In this document: in pieces, positions 32,200-46,059 of the stretch
How the letters are laid out: every line of letters begins with the position of its first letter
How positions within the stretch are numbered: the stretch's first letter is position 1
Assembly (NCBI GenBank): GCA_004335835.1
Contig: RWJK01001703.1
Location: 1,003-65,002, forward strand
Source of the DNA: Scenedesmus sp. ARA3
Taxonomy: Eukaryota > Chlorophyta > Chlorophyceae > Sphaeropleales > Scenedesmaceae
Direction: 5' to 3'
Length of the DNA stretch: 64,000 nt
Program-made: the position numbers and the translations under genes
The notes under the pieces: generated by a model
What the model was told of the DNA's origin: nothing
Databases searched by the model: none
What the model saw: only the letters and a program-made list of their open reading frames with translations

Positions 32200-34792
32200 T
32201 TACTGCCCTGCGTTGCTGGTCATGTACGTAATCTGCTCGTACGCAAACAGCGCCAGGTCAGCAGCCAGGATGAGCGCCACAAACGACAGGATGCCCGAAA
32301 CACCGCCCAGGAACTGACCCTCGTTGTACTCCTGCTGCACCTCGGTCCAGCCCAGCGCCTCGCTCAAGCCGCCGATGCCCGCATACCTGCAGACAGATGT
32401 AACAATATAACAGAAAAGCAACACAGAGTGTAAGAACATATGGCAGTGTTGTGGGTTTGCGGTACTCCTGCTGCACCTCGGTCCAGCCCAGTGCCTCACT
32501 CAGGCCGCCGATGCCAGCATACCTGCAGACAGATGTAACAATGTAACACAAGTAACAGACTGTAAGAACATATGGCAGTGTTGTGGCTTCGCGGTACTCC
32601 TGCTGCACCTCGGTCCAGCCCAGCGCCTCGCTCAGACCGCCAAAGCCCGCGTACCTGCAGACAGATGTAACAACGTAACAGAAAAGTAACAGAGTGTAAG
32701 AACATATGGCTGTGTTGTGGCCCTCACGGTACTCCTGCTGCACCTTGGTCCAGCCCAGCGCCTCGCTCAGGCCGCCGATGCCGGCATACCTGCAGACGGA
32801 TGTAACGAAGTAACATTGTAACATAAAAGTAAAAATTTGAGTTTTTAGCGGCTTTGTGTCCGCCCTTGCTTCCAAGCACCACACAAGCAACCTACCCGAT
32901 TCTTGGCTAGCCCCACCAATCCCTGCGTCGGATTACAACATTGTGTTGCTTCAGCTGCTGTCCTTTCACAAGAGATTCAACTGCTATTGCAGCCAAGCGC
33001 ACCTCACGTCCTTGTTGTCAGTGGTAGGCAGGTCCCCTGGGCGAGCTGTGTCGAATCCACCGTTGATCCAGGCAAGCTTACTGTAGCCGGCTCTTCCAAG
33101 CACTACACAAGCAACCTACCCAAATCCTTTGCTAGCCCCAACACAACTGCTGCCATTAATCTCTGCGTTGAAATGAATCACAACATTGTGTTGCTTCGGC
33201 TGCTGTTCTTTCATAAACTTCCCTACTGTCGTTGCAGCCAAGCACACCTGACGTCCTTGTTGTCCGTGGTAGGCAGGTCCCCTGGGCGTGCAGTATCGAA
33301 GCCACCATTGATCCAGGCAAGCTTGCTGTAGCCGGCCCTGCTCAGCTGCTCAGCAGCAGCAAGGCTGCGAAGGCCCTTCTGGCACGCCACCACCACGGGG
33401 GTGTCCTTGGGGATCTGGGCCTGGACCTGTTACATGACACGTTACATTGTTACAAGAGTCTTAGTTGACGGTCACAGTGCCATGGACACGATCTTGGTTG
33501 CAGACACTGGGTGTGCAGTTGCGGCTAAAGTTGGACACAGCAATAAAAAACGGATTGAGCTGCAGCAGCAGAGAATATCACAAAACAATTAAGTAACAAG
33601 ATGTAACAATCACCTGCGCCAGGAAGTCGTTGTTGGGGATCATGTGCGTGCCGCCCAGCCACCAGCCGCCGGTGCCGATGGTTGCAGACTTCTTGAGCAG
33701 GCTTCCAATGCTGTTTGAGGGGTCCTCCACATACAGCGGCACCGCCACAGCTCCCACAATGCCAACCTTGGCTGTCTCGCCGGGCGGGCGGATGTCCAGC
33801 AGCTTCCAGCCCTGCTGCATCATCTCGCCTGCAGGGAAATGACGTTACATTTTGTCGATATATGACATGGATGGATAATGCCGACCTTGGCAGTCTCGCC
33901 AGGGGGGCGGATGTCTAGCAGCTTCCAGCCCTGCTGCATCATCTCGCCTGCGGGGAATGTGAGATGTTGTGTAAAACATGTAAAGGACAAAGCTGTGTAA
34001 AGGAGGCTATACGGCTCCTGGGCTTTGAACATGTGTGTTGAGGTCAAGCCCAGATCCCGGAACAGATGTCCAGCCGCACCCAGCCCGGCTGCATCATCTC
34101 GTCTGCAGGGATGGTGTCACGTTTTGCTGAGATGTTATGTGACATGCTACCGCAGTTTCCTTGCACAGGCTGGCACGCTGTATAGACTACATTGTGAGCT
34201 GCAGCGCATGTGGCAGCAGCTACAGCACATTTGCAGCAAAAGTTGTCCCTGCAATGGCAAGCTCTTGTGGAAAGCAGGTGGCCGCAACATACAAGCGCGT
34301 GTCGTGACATCAGCCAAAAGCACCAGCACCAGCACCAGGCCCTTCTTCGCCCAGCACTTCCGATGCCCTCAGCTGCTGTGCTGACTGCTCAAGCCCAATC
34401 AGTGCACCACAGGCTGCTGCTGAAGCCGCACAAGATGATGCTGACTGCATTGACCCATTTCCTGCAAGCGATATAAAAACATACAGCCTGTGATGCGCCT
34501 GCCCTGCTAGCTGTGAAAACACAACAGCAACACGCTCACCTGCAGACTTGTTGGACACGTTCGTCACCACTCCATCCTTCACCTGCTGTGTCCAGCGTGC
34601 CTCAGCCTCCTGCTGCTTCGTGCTGGCTGCACACACCAGCACCGCACTGCCGCGGCTGCTGCTGCTGCTGCCTGGCGCTGCCGCTGCACGTGCCGCAACA
34701 CGCACGCAGTGCACTGCACGGACGGGTGCAGCCACGCTGCGGCCGCTGGCAGCAGCTGCTGCGTTGCTGGAGATGCGCTGTGCGAGAGCCAT
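32200..34792 (-). CDS. Plastid rhodanese-like protein with C-terminal membrane helix, 277 aa (STR10-like)
   Basis: Minus-strand exons 34792-34540, 33828-33614, 33426-33248 and 32386-32200 (TAA) join in phases 1, 0 and 2. A plastid-type leader (MALAQRISSNAAAAASGRS..RAVHCVRVAARA) comes first. Then a single rhodanese domain follows: GWKLLDIRPPGE, VPLYVEDPSNSIGSLLKK, and the active-site loop VVVACQKGLRSLAAAEQL with the catalytic Cys kept (Cys-x3-Gly-Leu-Arg). INGGFDTARPGDLP and YAGIGGLSEALGW follow, as in plant STR10. The last exon encodes a hydrophobic helix (VSGILSFVALILAADLALFAY), so it is probably held in the thylakoid or envelope. Sulfur transfer is the family role; the acceptor is unknown. 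Exon edges are copied in every intron. Confidence 0.8.
32455..34115 (-). repeat. Copies of rhodanese exon edges in its introns
   Basis: Acceptor-side copies of the last exon (YAG(I/F)GGLSEALGWT(E/K)VQQEY) start at about 32522, 32653 and 32788, with closely related 60-base spacers. A donor-side copy of exon 3 lies near 33085-33003 (GGFDTA, PGDLPTTD). Copies of exon 2's start (EMMQQGWKLLDIRPPGETAKVG) begin near 33951 and 34105, the second badly worn. Confidence 0.85.
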
Positions 34793-35975
34793 TGCTGCTT
34801 TTGGGCAAGTGGCCTGCAGGTGCAGTGTTGCAGAGACAGCAGAAGCAGCCAGTGAGGCAGCAGTGGAGCAGCAGTGGTACAGAGGGAGGGTAGGGCCTGC
34901 TGCTAAATTGCCAAATGCGTTCGCTGCGAGCCGCGCAAGGACATGTACGTGGTTAAACAGTAAAAACGAGGTGGAAGAGCAGCGATTGAGCGAGATCATG
35001 CACTGCTGCAGCGAGATAGCTCTTTGCTGATATTTGAGTTGCTGTCGCCAGCGTCCGCGCTACTGCTGGAGATGCGCACGAACACAAGCTGCTTGAGCAA
35101 AACAAGGCAAATGAAGAGTCTAAGAGTGGCATGATGGGCCCAGCGAGCAAGATGCTGAGATCTCATATGCCGCGCACACGCACCGGCTTGTCGCTGGCGC
35201 AAATCTTTGCGGTTATTTGAGATCCAAGATGTTTGAATGTCTTTCGCTTACGGATCTTAGCATGATATGCACTTGCCAGCGGGCCCGAGTGACATACCTT
35301 GGTGTTGCAGTAGGGTCTACCGGCGAGTGCTGCTATGTCGAGGCCAAACTGGCCTCTCAAAAACATGAGTCTCCTGCAAGAATCGTCGCAATGAGAGTCG
35401 CGCGTGCTGCACTGCCTTTCCATGCTGCCACAGCACAGGGGTTGGCAGCAGTTTGGAGGTGGCCTACTTATTAGGGTGCTTCTTTTGCTTCTGCAGCAGT
35501 TGAGTGCAGGAGAATTCTTTGCTCTGCAGCCATCTGGCTGTGCTTGTGATGCGCTGCATTGCAGTCAGCTTGCGAGCAGGCTAGTGTTGCACGGTCAAGC
35601 AAGTGCTGGGGCAGCAGGGGCACTGCTGGGTGATCCAGTGGGCCACTCACCTTGGAACAAAGCAAACAACCCTCAAACTCTGGCTAGTTTCATAACCATG
35701 CAAAAATGTTAATTGTCCAGCAACTGCAAGCGAGACCCTGCCACTCCAGCTGGGCCGCAGCCAGCTGGTGACGTCATCAGCTGCAACATGTTCATGTGTA
35801 CAGCTGCTGTAGGGACGCACAGCGTCACCTGTGATGGGCAAGGCCTGCAGAAGCCTTATGTGACAGTGCCAATGCTGGTTTGTGTGCTAATTTAACCAAC
35901 GTTTATAGCAAGTTGCTGCTGAGGACTGATCAAGCCAAGCCTCGGGTGCTGCAAGTCTTTTTCGAGAGATAGAAG
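34793..35975. other. Intergenic between divergent genes
   Basis: Shared upstream region of the minus-strand rhodanese gene and plus-strand RING gene. I see no gene or clear promoter element. Confidence 0.4.
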
Positions 35976-37975
35976 TTGAAGCGTCAGCAGTGGCTGACGA
36001 GGCATTCTCGCAGTTATATCATTCAATGTTCATTGGCAAGAAGGTTGTTTGTCCGTGTTTTTGACTTTCCACTCGCTTGTTTCACGCCCTGTGGACAGGA
36101 GCCCGCCCAGTTCGCTCCGAAAGCAATCAACACATCCACGTTCTTGACCAAAGTGGGGCTCCAAATGGCTTACACAGTTTTGTATACAATCCTAATAGTC
36201 ATGATAGCAGTATTTGCCATCGTGTTCATCTGCTACCGCTCTCGCACAGACCCGCCCGCATCACTCCAGCCTTCCGACATGCAAGCAGCAGCAATAATGT
36301 ACAGCAGGCGGGGATTTGCCCCAGCATTAGTGATAACAAGGCCGCATCAGCGCTACAACCGATACAGCGGAAAGGTACCCACGCCCCCCACCATCATTGC
36401 GAACCTGCCCTGCATGAGTTATGAAGCCCCGAGCCAAAACAGCAACGATGGCAAGGAGACAATGACCGAAGACGAGCTGCCGCAGTGTGTCATCTGCTGC
36501 TGTGCCTTCCAGGAGCAAGAGCAGGTCAAGCTGCTGCCCTGCCTGCACATGTAAGCCCACAGGCTGTTGGTGCCTGTTGAACAGTGAACAGTGGCTGACA
36601 GCAGTTGTGCTCCGCAAGAGAACAATCTGTTCTGCACAAGTTACAGATGCTGCTTGTGGCTGATGCATATGCATTGCAGCAGGTCTTGGTACATCAGCAC
36701 AGTGCCGCACTGTCACTGTGCCGGGCAGCGGTGACCACGGGTGCCGCCAGCTGCTAATGAAAGACGACTTGGCGCAGTGCCACAATGCGCTGGCAGCTAG
36801 TGTGGTGTATTTTGCCGTTTACGTTGCCCAGTCATGCTTCACAACAGCTGATTGATGCAGATTGCACACCATCACAACATGCAGCAAGCTGTTTTTGGGT
36901 CAAATGCCGCATGCAAACTGTCCCAAGGTTTAACAAACATCCTGCCATCATCCACACATCCACACTTTCCATAACACTATGCATATCTTGCTGCTGTTGC
37001 TGTGCACCGTGTGCTGTGCAGGTACCATGAAGAGTGCATTGATGCGTGGTGAGTACCGGCTGGCGTCATGCAGCAGCACGCCCTCAGCTTGCTTCCAGCA
37101 GTGGTGCATCTCACATCGCATACAACAGCAGCTGCATGCAGCATGCGTCAGGAGCATAAAGAGTTACAGCGTGCATGCAAGTCAGACATTACATGCAAGC
37201 AGGAGCAGCTGCACCCATGCTCAGTAGCTCCTTCGCCGCCACCTGCAGAGCAGAAGCAGGTCAAACATTGCTAGTTCTACAGTTGACTGCATAGCTTCTG
37301 CAAGTTATGCCTTAGCCATGTTCATGCTTACAGCAACGTGCTGTGCACCACACCCTGCAAGTTTTCCCTCCCATTCACGACACTGTGTGCACACACAGCC
37401 GGCAGCTGCCCAAACCCAGTCAGCACATGCGCTGCACTGTCACATGTGTGGCAATATAATCAAGTGCTGCAACTGCATGTGTGTTGGCTCTCCTGATGTC
37501 CTGCAGGCTGCGCAGGGACCACATCTGCCCCATCTGCCAGGCAGACGTCATCCTAGCAGCAGGCCTATCAATAGGCGCCGACTGGTCAGTGCACACAATG
37601 GAGGCAGTCAACACAGTCTCAGGCGCTACGCGCCATGAAACAGCGCACGCAGCAGCACCAGCAGCAGCAACAGCAGCAGCAGCGGGGCGCGGTCATAGTG
37701 ACGCTGCAGCAGCAAGCGTACGGCCTGGTAGCGCGCCAGCAGCGGTCAGCAGGCCGGCGCAACAGCAGCAGCAGCAGCATGGTGGCGTGGCTGACGGTGC
37801 GGCACCAGCAGCAGCCGCCGCTCAGGATGTGCCTGCAGGTCAGCTGGCAGCACGGCAATGCAGTGCCAATGATGCTGGCAGTGGCAGGGCTGGGGCTGGA
37901 TCAGCAGGCGCAGCGCATGTGGTGCTGACCATCCATCCTGCAGCAGTTACTGCTGCTTCTGCTTCACCTGCTTAG
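35976..37975 (+). CDS. Membrane RING-H2 ubiquitin ligase (ATL-like), 356 aa
   Basis: Exons 35976-36550, 37022-37048 (only 27 bases) and 37507-37975 (TAG) join in phase 2 at both junctions. A membrane helix (VLYTILIVMIAVFAIVFICY) lies about residues 66-85. The RING-H2 finger is rebuilt exactly by splicing: CVIC, 14 residues, CLHMYHEEC, 10 residues, CPIC, with the conserved Trp in DAWL. The middle exon supplies the second half of the metal-binding loop. An Ala/Gln-rich tail follows. ATG at 36165 (MAYTVLYT) would give a shorter protein starting at the helix and may be the real start. It is probably an E3 ligase in an internal membrane. Confidence 0.75.
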
Positions 37976-39837
37976 CTCTTCAGCAGCAGCCAGCAGCCGT
38001 GCTGTCTGTCCCTGTTACCATGGCCAATGGGGTTTCAGGGGAATTTGCACAGCTTCTTGCCGCCCAGCAGCTGCGTGCCTGCAGCTGACAATGGCGTGAT
38101 GCTGCTGATGCACATGTACACAGCTGTCCACCGTTATAGGCACGAGTTCAAAGGTATGAAAGTGTTCTGCATTGTGTTCCTCTCTGCATGCATGTACTTA
38201 TATTTGATACAAGACGCATGACAACTCAATCTTCTACAGCCGGGCGAGCAGCATGCTGTGTGTTGCCACGTGGCGGTTGTGAGAGGCATCACCACACAAC
38301 CCATTAGCCTCTGCTGGTCTCACCCAATGACCTACTGTACAGCAGTGCGCACATGAAATGTGCATGCGTACAGATGTACATGCCACACATAACATGTGCA
38401 TTTGTTTGCAATTGTTCTGTCAACAGCAGCTTTGACCGTGCTGTCATCACCTGACCAGACCTGCATGACATCGCTGACAGATCTCTCTAGAGTCAACACA
38501 CATTGCGTGTGTATGCGTGATTGTACCAGTATGGTGAGAGAGTGTACAAGTGTACCATACCTTACTCCCACACCAGCGTCAGCTTGCCTTGTCTAGCAGT
38601 GTGCATGCAGGTGGTTGCACATGACCAAGGCTTCGGCAGCTTCGTGGATGCAACCATTGCAACATATAGCATGATGCATAATCATCATGATCATTGTTCA
38701 TGATGAATACTGTATGCCGTGCTAACATGTATTCTTGGTGTTGTGCTGGTGAGTCAGCAACTGTCAGCAAGGTTTGTGAGCTTGCTTTGGTGCTGGGATC
38801 ATGCACACGGAATGACAAATCTTTGCTGTGTGGGAAGTGCTGCTGTAGCAGTTGCACTGCCGCAGTTCCAGTACACGCCTTGTGCTGCGACATCTTCACA
38901 TAGTTGTTGTGATGCAGCGGCAGTCCACGGGGACTGGCGGCTTCTTTGAGGAAGGAAAAGAGAGAGGAGGTTACTCCAGCCAGATACAAATTGACAGACA
39001 CATATGCTGGCCAATGCAGGGTGGGCGTTGTAAGAAGCTGTTAACAGGAAGTGATGTGCCTAGCGCAGTACCAGTGGCTGCGCCCAATCTGTATGTGAGC
39101 AGGGTTTTGGCATGATGCTGCATCTGCGGCAGAATGTGAATCATGCTTGCTGCTCATGAGCACGCACGTTGCGCAGCAGCAGTGCATTGCCGGACAGCCA
39201 GAGCACCAAGAATGATGTGTGCCGAACCTGCTGAGGTGCAGCTCACTTGCCTAATCAGTGCTGCTGGCAGCTTGGCGGTGTTTTGTTCTGTTGCAGCGCT
39301 CAAACTTGCTTTCCCTCTCAAGCGTGTTCAGTTGTCCAAGGTTGCCTGCTGTCCTTCGCAGCGCGCGGCTTGTAAAGTTCCAGTCAATGTGCATGCCAGT
39401 GTTGATGTGGGGCTTTGAAATATGAGTTGCTTGCCAGGCGCCCCTGCTGAAGCTGCAGCAGGCAGCGCCCGTATTCCTACAGCTGCTCAGATGCACTCTG
39501 GTCACAACAGTGCTGTCGATGTTTGTCTGGCAGCGGCAACACCACATCCCGTGCCTCATTGTACTAAAGACCTAATATCAAGAGTTTGTACTGACCTGGC
39601 ACGGAACGCAAGCCGGCTAGGTCCTATCAGGCAGGGTTCTGCTCGACTTCTGCACCACTGCAAAGTGGTGTGACACACATGTGTCACCGCACTGCAAATT
39701 TACCTACAAGCATGTCGAAACCGTGAACGGCGCGATAGTTGTTCAAATAATCAAAATTTCAAACATCTATGCGAATCATTGTCGTGAACATGATTGTTTT
39801 ACAGCTCAGCAGGGAGGGGGAAGAGCGGTGACACCTC
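37976..39837. other. Intergenic, no supportable gene
   Basis: The 3' flank of the RING gene and 5' flank of the collagen-like gene. Short open frames have no motif or splice partner I can defend. Confidence 0.4.
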
Positions 39838-41860
39838 ATGGCATGGCACTGCAGCGTTCCTGCAGCTGTCACGCTATTAGCGCTCCTTTGTTGTGTCACG
39901 TTTAGCTTCTGTTCGAAGGAACGGCCGGAACAGCTCTCGGACTTCAGGCCTGGGCCTGCAGCAGCTTCGGACCGCGTTGTTGCTGCAGATGTAGCTGAAC
40001 GTAGCGATGCAGATGGTTGTGACGAGCCAGCTGAAGCGTATACAGTGCTGGTACCGCTCTATTCGGGTGAGACGGTGCACCCATGCTGCTGCTGCTCACT
40101 GCAGAGCGTTTGAGTGCTTCCATGCTACTGCTGCTGCTGCTGCTGCTGCTGCTTGGGGTGACAAGCAGTTGCTCTCTGTGCTCTACTTGCAGTTGCTTTG
40201 CCCTTGCTGCTGTGGATGCTTGATCATGATGCCCCTGTCAGGGAGGAAAGCCGTGACGATTGCGTTGCTGTTAGATGCTACTTGTACACATGCGTGCCCG
40301 CTGCACTGCTGTGGTGCTGCAGGTGGAAGGCAGCTGCTGCAACAGTGCCAGTGTATAGTAGGTCAGTAAATGTCAAAGCTTACGAACTGAGCGCTGATAC
40401 AGCAGCAGCAGCAGCAGCAGCAGGCCATGCCAGCCAGCTCATGAACAGATTTGCCTGGAGGCAAGCAAAAGGCATGTCCGCAGGCATCTGCCGTGCCTGG
40501 CGGCACATAATGATGACAGGCCTCCAGACAGCATTGGATGTGTCATATCATACGTATACATTGGGTGTGCATTGTAGTGTAACTCATCCAGCATTGGGTG
40601 TGCATTGTAGTGCAACTAAACCTAAACCAGGTGAGCTGTAATAGGCGCTGCCAGCCCACAAGCCTCCCTGCAGCTGCCAGCGCTCCTGCAGCTCACCGTG
40701 CTTGTGCTGCTGCTGTGTTTCAAATGCAGGCGCAAGGGGCCCTCGAGGGCCCGCAGGGCCGCCAGGTGACTCAGCAGCCAAATCTATATTACTGCTGCAG
40801 CCATTTTTATGCAGCCGTTTGAGACAAGGTTTGGGAAAGGAATGCAGCAGGAAGTGACAGGCATGCATGTTATTGGCACAGGAGGTGTAGCTGCAGCCTG
40901 GCTTTCTTCATCGCTTGGTAGGCATGCAGTCAAACTGCAGTGTGCAGCAGCAGCAACTTGATCATTACGATGGTATTCTTTTTCATGTCAAATTTACTGA
41001 TGTTGTTACTTTTGTTACATGCAGGCCCCAAAGGGCGTATCGGTGGTGGGCCACGGGGCCCGACAGGGCAGAAAGGAAAAGGGGCACCGGCAGGACCAGC
41101 AGGACCCCAGGCAAGTGCAGTTTGTAACACCCAGAATAACAAGTTGTAACAGGCGGCTAACAAGTTGTGATACAGCAGCAAGATGCACCTCTATGACTGC
41201 ACCATGGTTCATGTTGAAACAATGGCAGCTGCAGCTCACACCCACAATCAGAGCTGTGGTGATTGTGACCGCTCACACTTGGGGCGTTGGTTGGTGAAGG
41301 AGCGGTCACACACTGCAGTCAATACCAGGGAAACCACCATGTCCAACTTTCGCACTGACAGGCTTGTGTTGTGTTGCTGCTACTGTTGTAACACAACACT
41401 GCCACGTGCGCAGGGTCTCGCCGGGCCCCAGGGGCCAGCAAAAGGACCTACAGGCCCCCAGGTATGAAGCAGTCCATGTGTAGCAAGCCAGCACCGTCGA
41501 TGTATAACATGTACAGCCACAACCACTGGACATGCAGTGTCGCTGTGTCACTGCCATTTGTTGCTGCACCACATCAGCAACATTTGTGCGCTGTTCAGCC
41601 TTGCTCGCTCCAGTGTTGTGCATTCAGCGAATGGCTTTCAGCGCCGGCTGTTGTTGTTGATATGCATGCTGCGTCTGCTGCTGCTGCCGCCCTTGCTGCT
41701 GCTGCTGCTGTTGTGAGCAGGGTCTAAAAGGGGACATTGGGCCAGCAGGGGTCCAAGGGCCCATTGGGCTGCAAGGGCCCCCAGGGGCAGCAGGGCGGAC
41801 AGGGGCTAACGGTGAGCAGCAGCAACAGTAGCAGCAGCAGCAGCCGCAATAACAGCAGCC

Positions 41861-41897
<37 letters not shown>

Positions 41898-43152
41898 CCA
41901 CGCCAGCAGCAAGGGCCCTGTTGGGCTGCAAGGCCCCCAAGGGGCAGCAGGGCGGATAGGGGCTAATGGTGAGCAGCAGCACCAGCACCAGCAGCGATAG
42001 AGACAGCAGCAGCAACAGCAGCAGCAGCAACAGCAGCAGCTATGGCAGGAGCAAGGGCCCGCTGGGTTGCAAGGCCCCCTTGAGGGCAGCAGGGCCGACA
42101 GGGGCAAACGACAAGCAGCAGCAGCAACAGCAGCAGCAGCTTCTGATTTGAATTCTGGATTCTGGTGGACCTTCAACACACAGGCACAGCAACACCCTTT
42201 TTGTCTCAAAGTACTACCTGTGCCCTCCGCGATCACCATAAGGCGCTACCTGCTGGAACTCCAGGTGCAGCTTGATGTGCAAATCCAGTGGATGGTTGAC
42301 TTAGTGGTTGCCCAATGAGCCTGTCATTGGCTCGAAAACGGGTTGTGTTCCCGTCGTGTTCACACAAATCGTGCGATGCAAGGAAAGCCTCTGCAGCCAT
42401 CACCTTCCCAGGCTCATGTTGAAGTCATCTGCAAAGAGAGTGCCCACACAAATCCTGTGCTTTCTGTGCCGCCGCAAACATTTGTCTGCTGGCACAGGAA
42501 CCACTGGCGGCTGCCCAAACTGCAACGCCACGGCTTTGGTGGATCAGGTGATAACGCAACTGAATGGCACAGGCCCGGGTAGCGGCGGAGTCGGCACAAC
42601 TGGGCCGACAGGACCCAGGGGAGCAGGTGAGGTGATGGTGCAGGTAGGGGCAGATAGTACAGTCGTGTTGGATTACGTATACAGCCCGGCGGAGTGGGCA
42701 AGACTGGGCCGACAGGACCGAGGGGTGCAGGTGAGGGGTGCTGTGGTTTATGCGGTTGATTTGAAGGCAGAGTGAATCTTTAGGGGGCAAGACTGGGCCA
42801 ACGGGACCAAGGGGTGCAGGTGAGCCACTTACGAGGCAGTTTCTGTTGCAAATTAGCGCAGAGTTCTTGGAAAAGCAAGCCATTGTGCGTTGTCTGGGCT
42901 CAAATCCCCATGGCGCGGTGCAATGCAGCATGATGATGCATGACCTGGGTCTACTGCAGCTGAGCAAGTTGTTCACAAGGTGACTTCCAAGCATGCATGT
43001 GCCATGGGTTCAGTGACGTCACTTGCAACCACTCGCATCACCTGTGTATGACATCGACTGATGTTTACACGAGTTGAACCTGCTTTGAGCTGTTTACGCT
43101 GCGGGCGGCACCCTGAAAGCCTGTACTGGCCTGACAACTGCTCCTGCTGCTG

Positions 43153-43191
<39 letters not shown>

Positions 43192-45810
43192 AGCAGATGC
43201 CCCATCTGCTGGCACCTTCACAGCTGGCCAGAACGGCACTGTGAATGCAACCAAAGGAGGCACTGTGTTTGTGACAGACGGCGTAACTGTTGTGGATGCA
43301 CGAGGCAACTTCAGCAACAGCACAAACTCAACCACCTACTCAGTCCTGAGTAAGTGCCGTCTGCTGCTGCCCTACTTGCACACTACTCATTCTCTAGTTG
43401 CTACGCCTGCAAGATTTTAGCTACTGTGCATGCTGCTTGTTACGCTGTTAAAAAAGCTGCCGCTTTTTCACAACCTGGTAGCTACTAGCCGGGCAGCTGG
43501 TCACTGTTGTGGATGCCCGAGGCAACTTCAGCAACAGCACAAACTCAACCACCTACTCGGTCCTGAGTGAGTGGCCTTTACAGAACAGCGTGTCTGCTGT
43601 GTGCATGCTTGCGCGTGTGCGTGTATGTCTGTGTATGTCTGCACATCCTCTTGTTTATGTGCAAGCTGCGCCGCATCAAGGCACCCCCTTCATACCCCTG
43701 CAGCAAAGCCGCAGCTTTGGCATTAGCGCAGAATGCCTGCAAGCTTTTAGCTTGCCTTGCATGCTGCTGGGCACAATTTCAAAACAGCACCCCCTTTTGA
43801 ACACCTGGTAGCCTCAGGCAAATTAATAATCAGCCTGGCAGCTGGTCACTGCAGCCACTCACACACAGCATGCTGCTGCTGTTTGCAGGTTACCGCTGCC
43901 GCCAGCTCTTCCCTGGAACGAATGTAACAGTCAACGTGGGGCTGGGTCAAAACTTGACAAACGGCACAAATGTGACAAACCCTGCACTGGTGGTGGCTGA
44001 TATGCCGAGTGCCTGCTGGGTGAACAGCACTTTGGCCAATACCACAAATACAACCACAGGGCTGGTGCTGGTGGGCGGCGGCTGCAACCTCAAGTAAGTG
44101 ATGTGTTATATCTGTCATTGTACATGTTATATGACGGAGTTGTCAATTGCCTCCTGGGTGAACAGCAGCCTGGCCAATACTACAAACACCACAACAGGGC
44201 TGGTGCTAGTGTGCGGCAGCTGCAACCTCAAGTGAGTGTTATTGTTATTGATGTGACACGTTATATAGTTGATATGCCGAGTGCCTGCTGGGTGAACAGC
44301 AGTCTGGCTATACTACAAACACCACAACAGGGCTGGTGCTAGTGTGCGGCGGCTGCAATTTCAAGTGAGTGTCGTGTTATTGTTGGTTGTTGTATGTGTT
44401 GCATGACAGTTATGCCGAGTGCCTGCTGGGTGAACAGCAGTCTGGTTAACACCACACACAAGACAGCAGGGCTGGTGCTGGTGGGCGGCGGCTGCAACCT
44501 CAAGTGAATGTCGTGTCACTTATCTTGACGTGACGTGTTCAACAACAGACATGTTGGTTGCCTGCCGGGTGAATAGCAGCTTTGTTAAAACCAAAGATAC
44601 CACAGGGCTGGTGCTGGTTGCCATGTGCAACGCCTGGGCAACCAATACCAAATCTGTCGTGCTATTTGCTGTGTTGGTTGCTGCTGCTGCAGCTGCACCG
44701 CGGAGGCTGACTACGCGAGGCTGTTCATCACTCGCCAGAATGTGGTGCCCGGTAACATGCCATACAACAGCAGCAACGCAACACTCTTTGGGCTGCCGCT
44801 GACTGGAAGCGCTGTGGAGTGCGGCATAAGGTATGTGTGCCGTGCGTCTATAGGGTTCTGTGTGTGTTTGTGTGTGTTGTTGCATGGAAGCGTGTGTTGA
44901 ATCTTTTGTTGCTCGACAAGCGGCAACAGCAGCAGCAGCAGCAGCACCTGCAGCCTGCTGAGCACTTGCAACAGATCACATTTTGGTGCCAGGCAACGTG
45001 CCGTACAACAGCAGCAACGCAACGCTCTTTGGGCTGCCGCTGACTGGAAGCGCTGTGGAGTGCGGCATAAGGTATGTGTGCCGTGCGTCTGTAGGGTTTG
45101 TGTGTGGAAGCGTGTGTTAACTCTTTTGTTGCTCGACAAGCGGCGGCAGCAGCAGCAGCAGCACCGGCAACCTGCTGAGCACTTGCGACAGATCACATTT
45201 TGGTGCCAGGCAACGTGCCGTACAACAGCAGCAACGCCACACTCTTAGGGCTGCCGCTGACTGGCAGCGCTGTGGAGTGCGGCATAAGGTGATGTGTGCC
45301 AAGCCTCTTTAGAGTTGTGTGTGTGTTGTTGTGTGAAAGCATGTGTCAACTCTTTTGTTGCTCCACAAGCGGCAGCAGCAGCACAGCATCATCATCATCA
45401 TCAGCAGCACCGGCAACCTGCTGAGCACTGGCAACAGATCACATGTTGGTGCCAGGCAACGTGCCGTACAACAGCAGCAACGCCACACTCTTAGGGCTGC
45501 CGCTGACTNNNNNNNNNNNNNNNNNNNNNNNNNNNNNNNNNNNNNNNNNNNNNNNNNNNNNNNNNNNNNNNNNNNNNNNNNNNNNNNNNNNNNNNNNNNN
45601 NNNNNNNNNNNNNNNNNNNNNNNNNNNNNNNNNNNNNNNNNNNNNNNNNNNNNNNNNNNNNNNNNNNNNNNNNNNNNNNNNNNNNNNNNNNNNNNNNNNN
45701 NNNNNCGGCACGGGTGGCGGGCGGCCCTCGTGCGCCTCATCCCACTCCAGCAGGCACTCGCCCTTGTCGATGGCCTCCAGGATGTAGTCGTACATGCCCA
45801 GAGCAGTCCT

Positions 45811-45852
<42 letters not shown>

Positions 45853-45983
45853 GCGACGGCGGCGGCAGCAGCAGCAGCAGCAGCAGCGGCAGCGGCAGCA
45901 GCAGGATAAGGAATAGGTTGATGTGTGCTGCATACTGTGCATGGCCTCCTGAATGTAATCGTACTTGCCCAGCGCAGTCCTGC

Positions 45984-46020
<37 letters not shown>

Positions 46021-46026
46021 CCAGAC

Positions 46027-46059
<33 letters not shown>

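Noticed and set aside
41900..41970. Copy of collagen exon 5 as an extra coding exon
   Set aside because: It has a donor, but no acceptor gives the phase needed to keep the Gly-X-Y frame.
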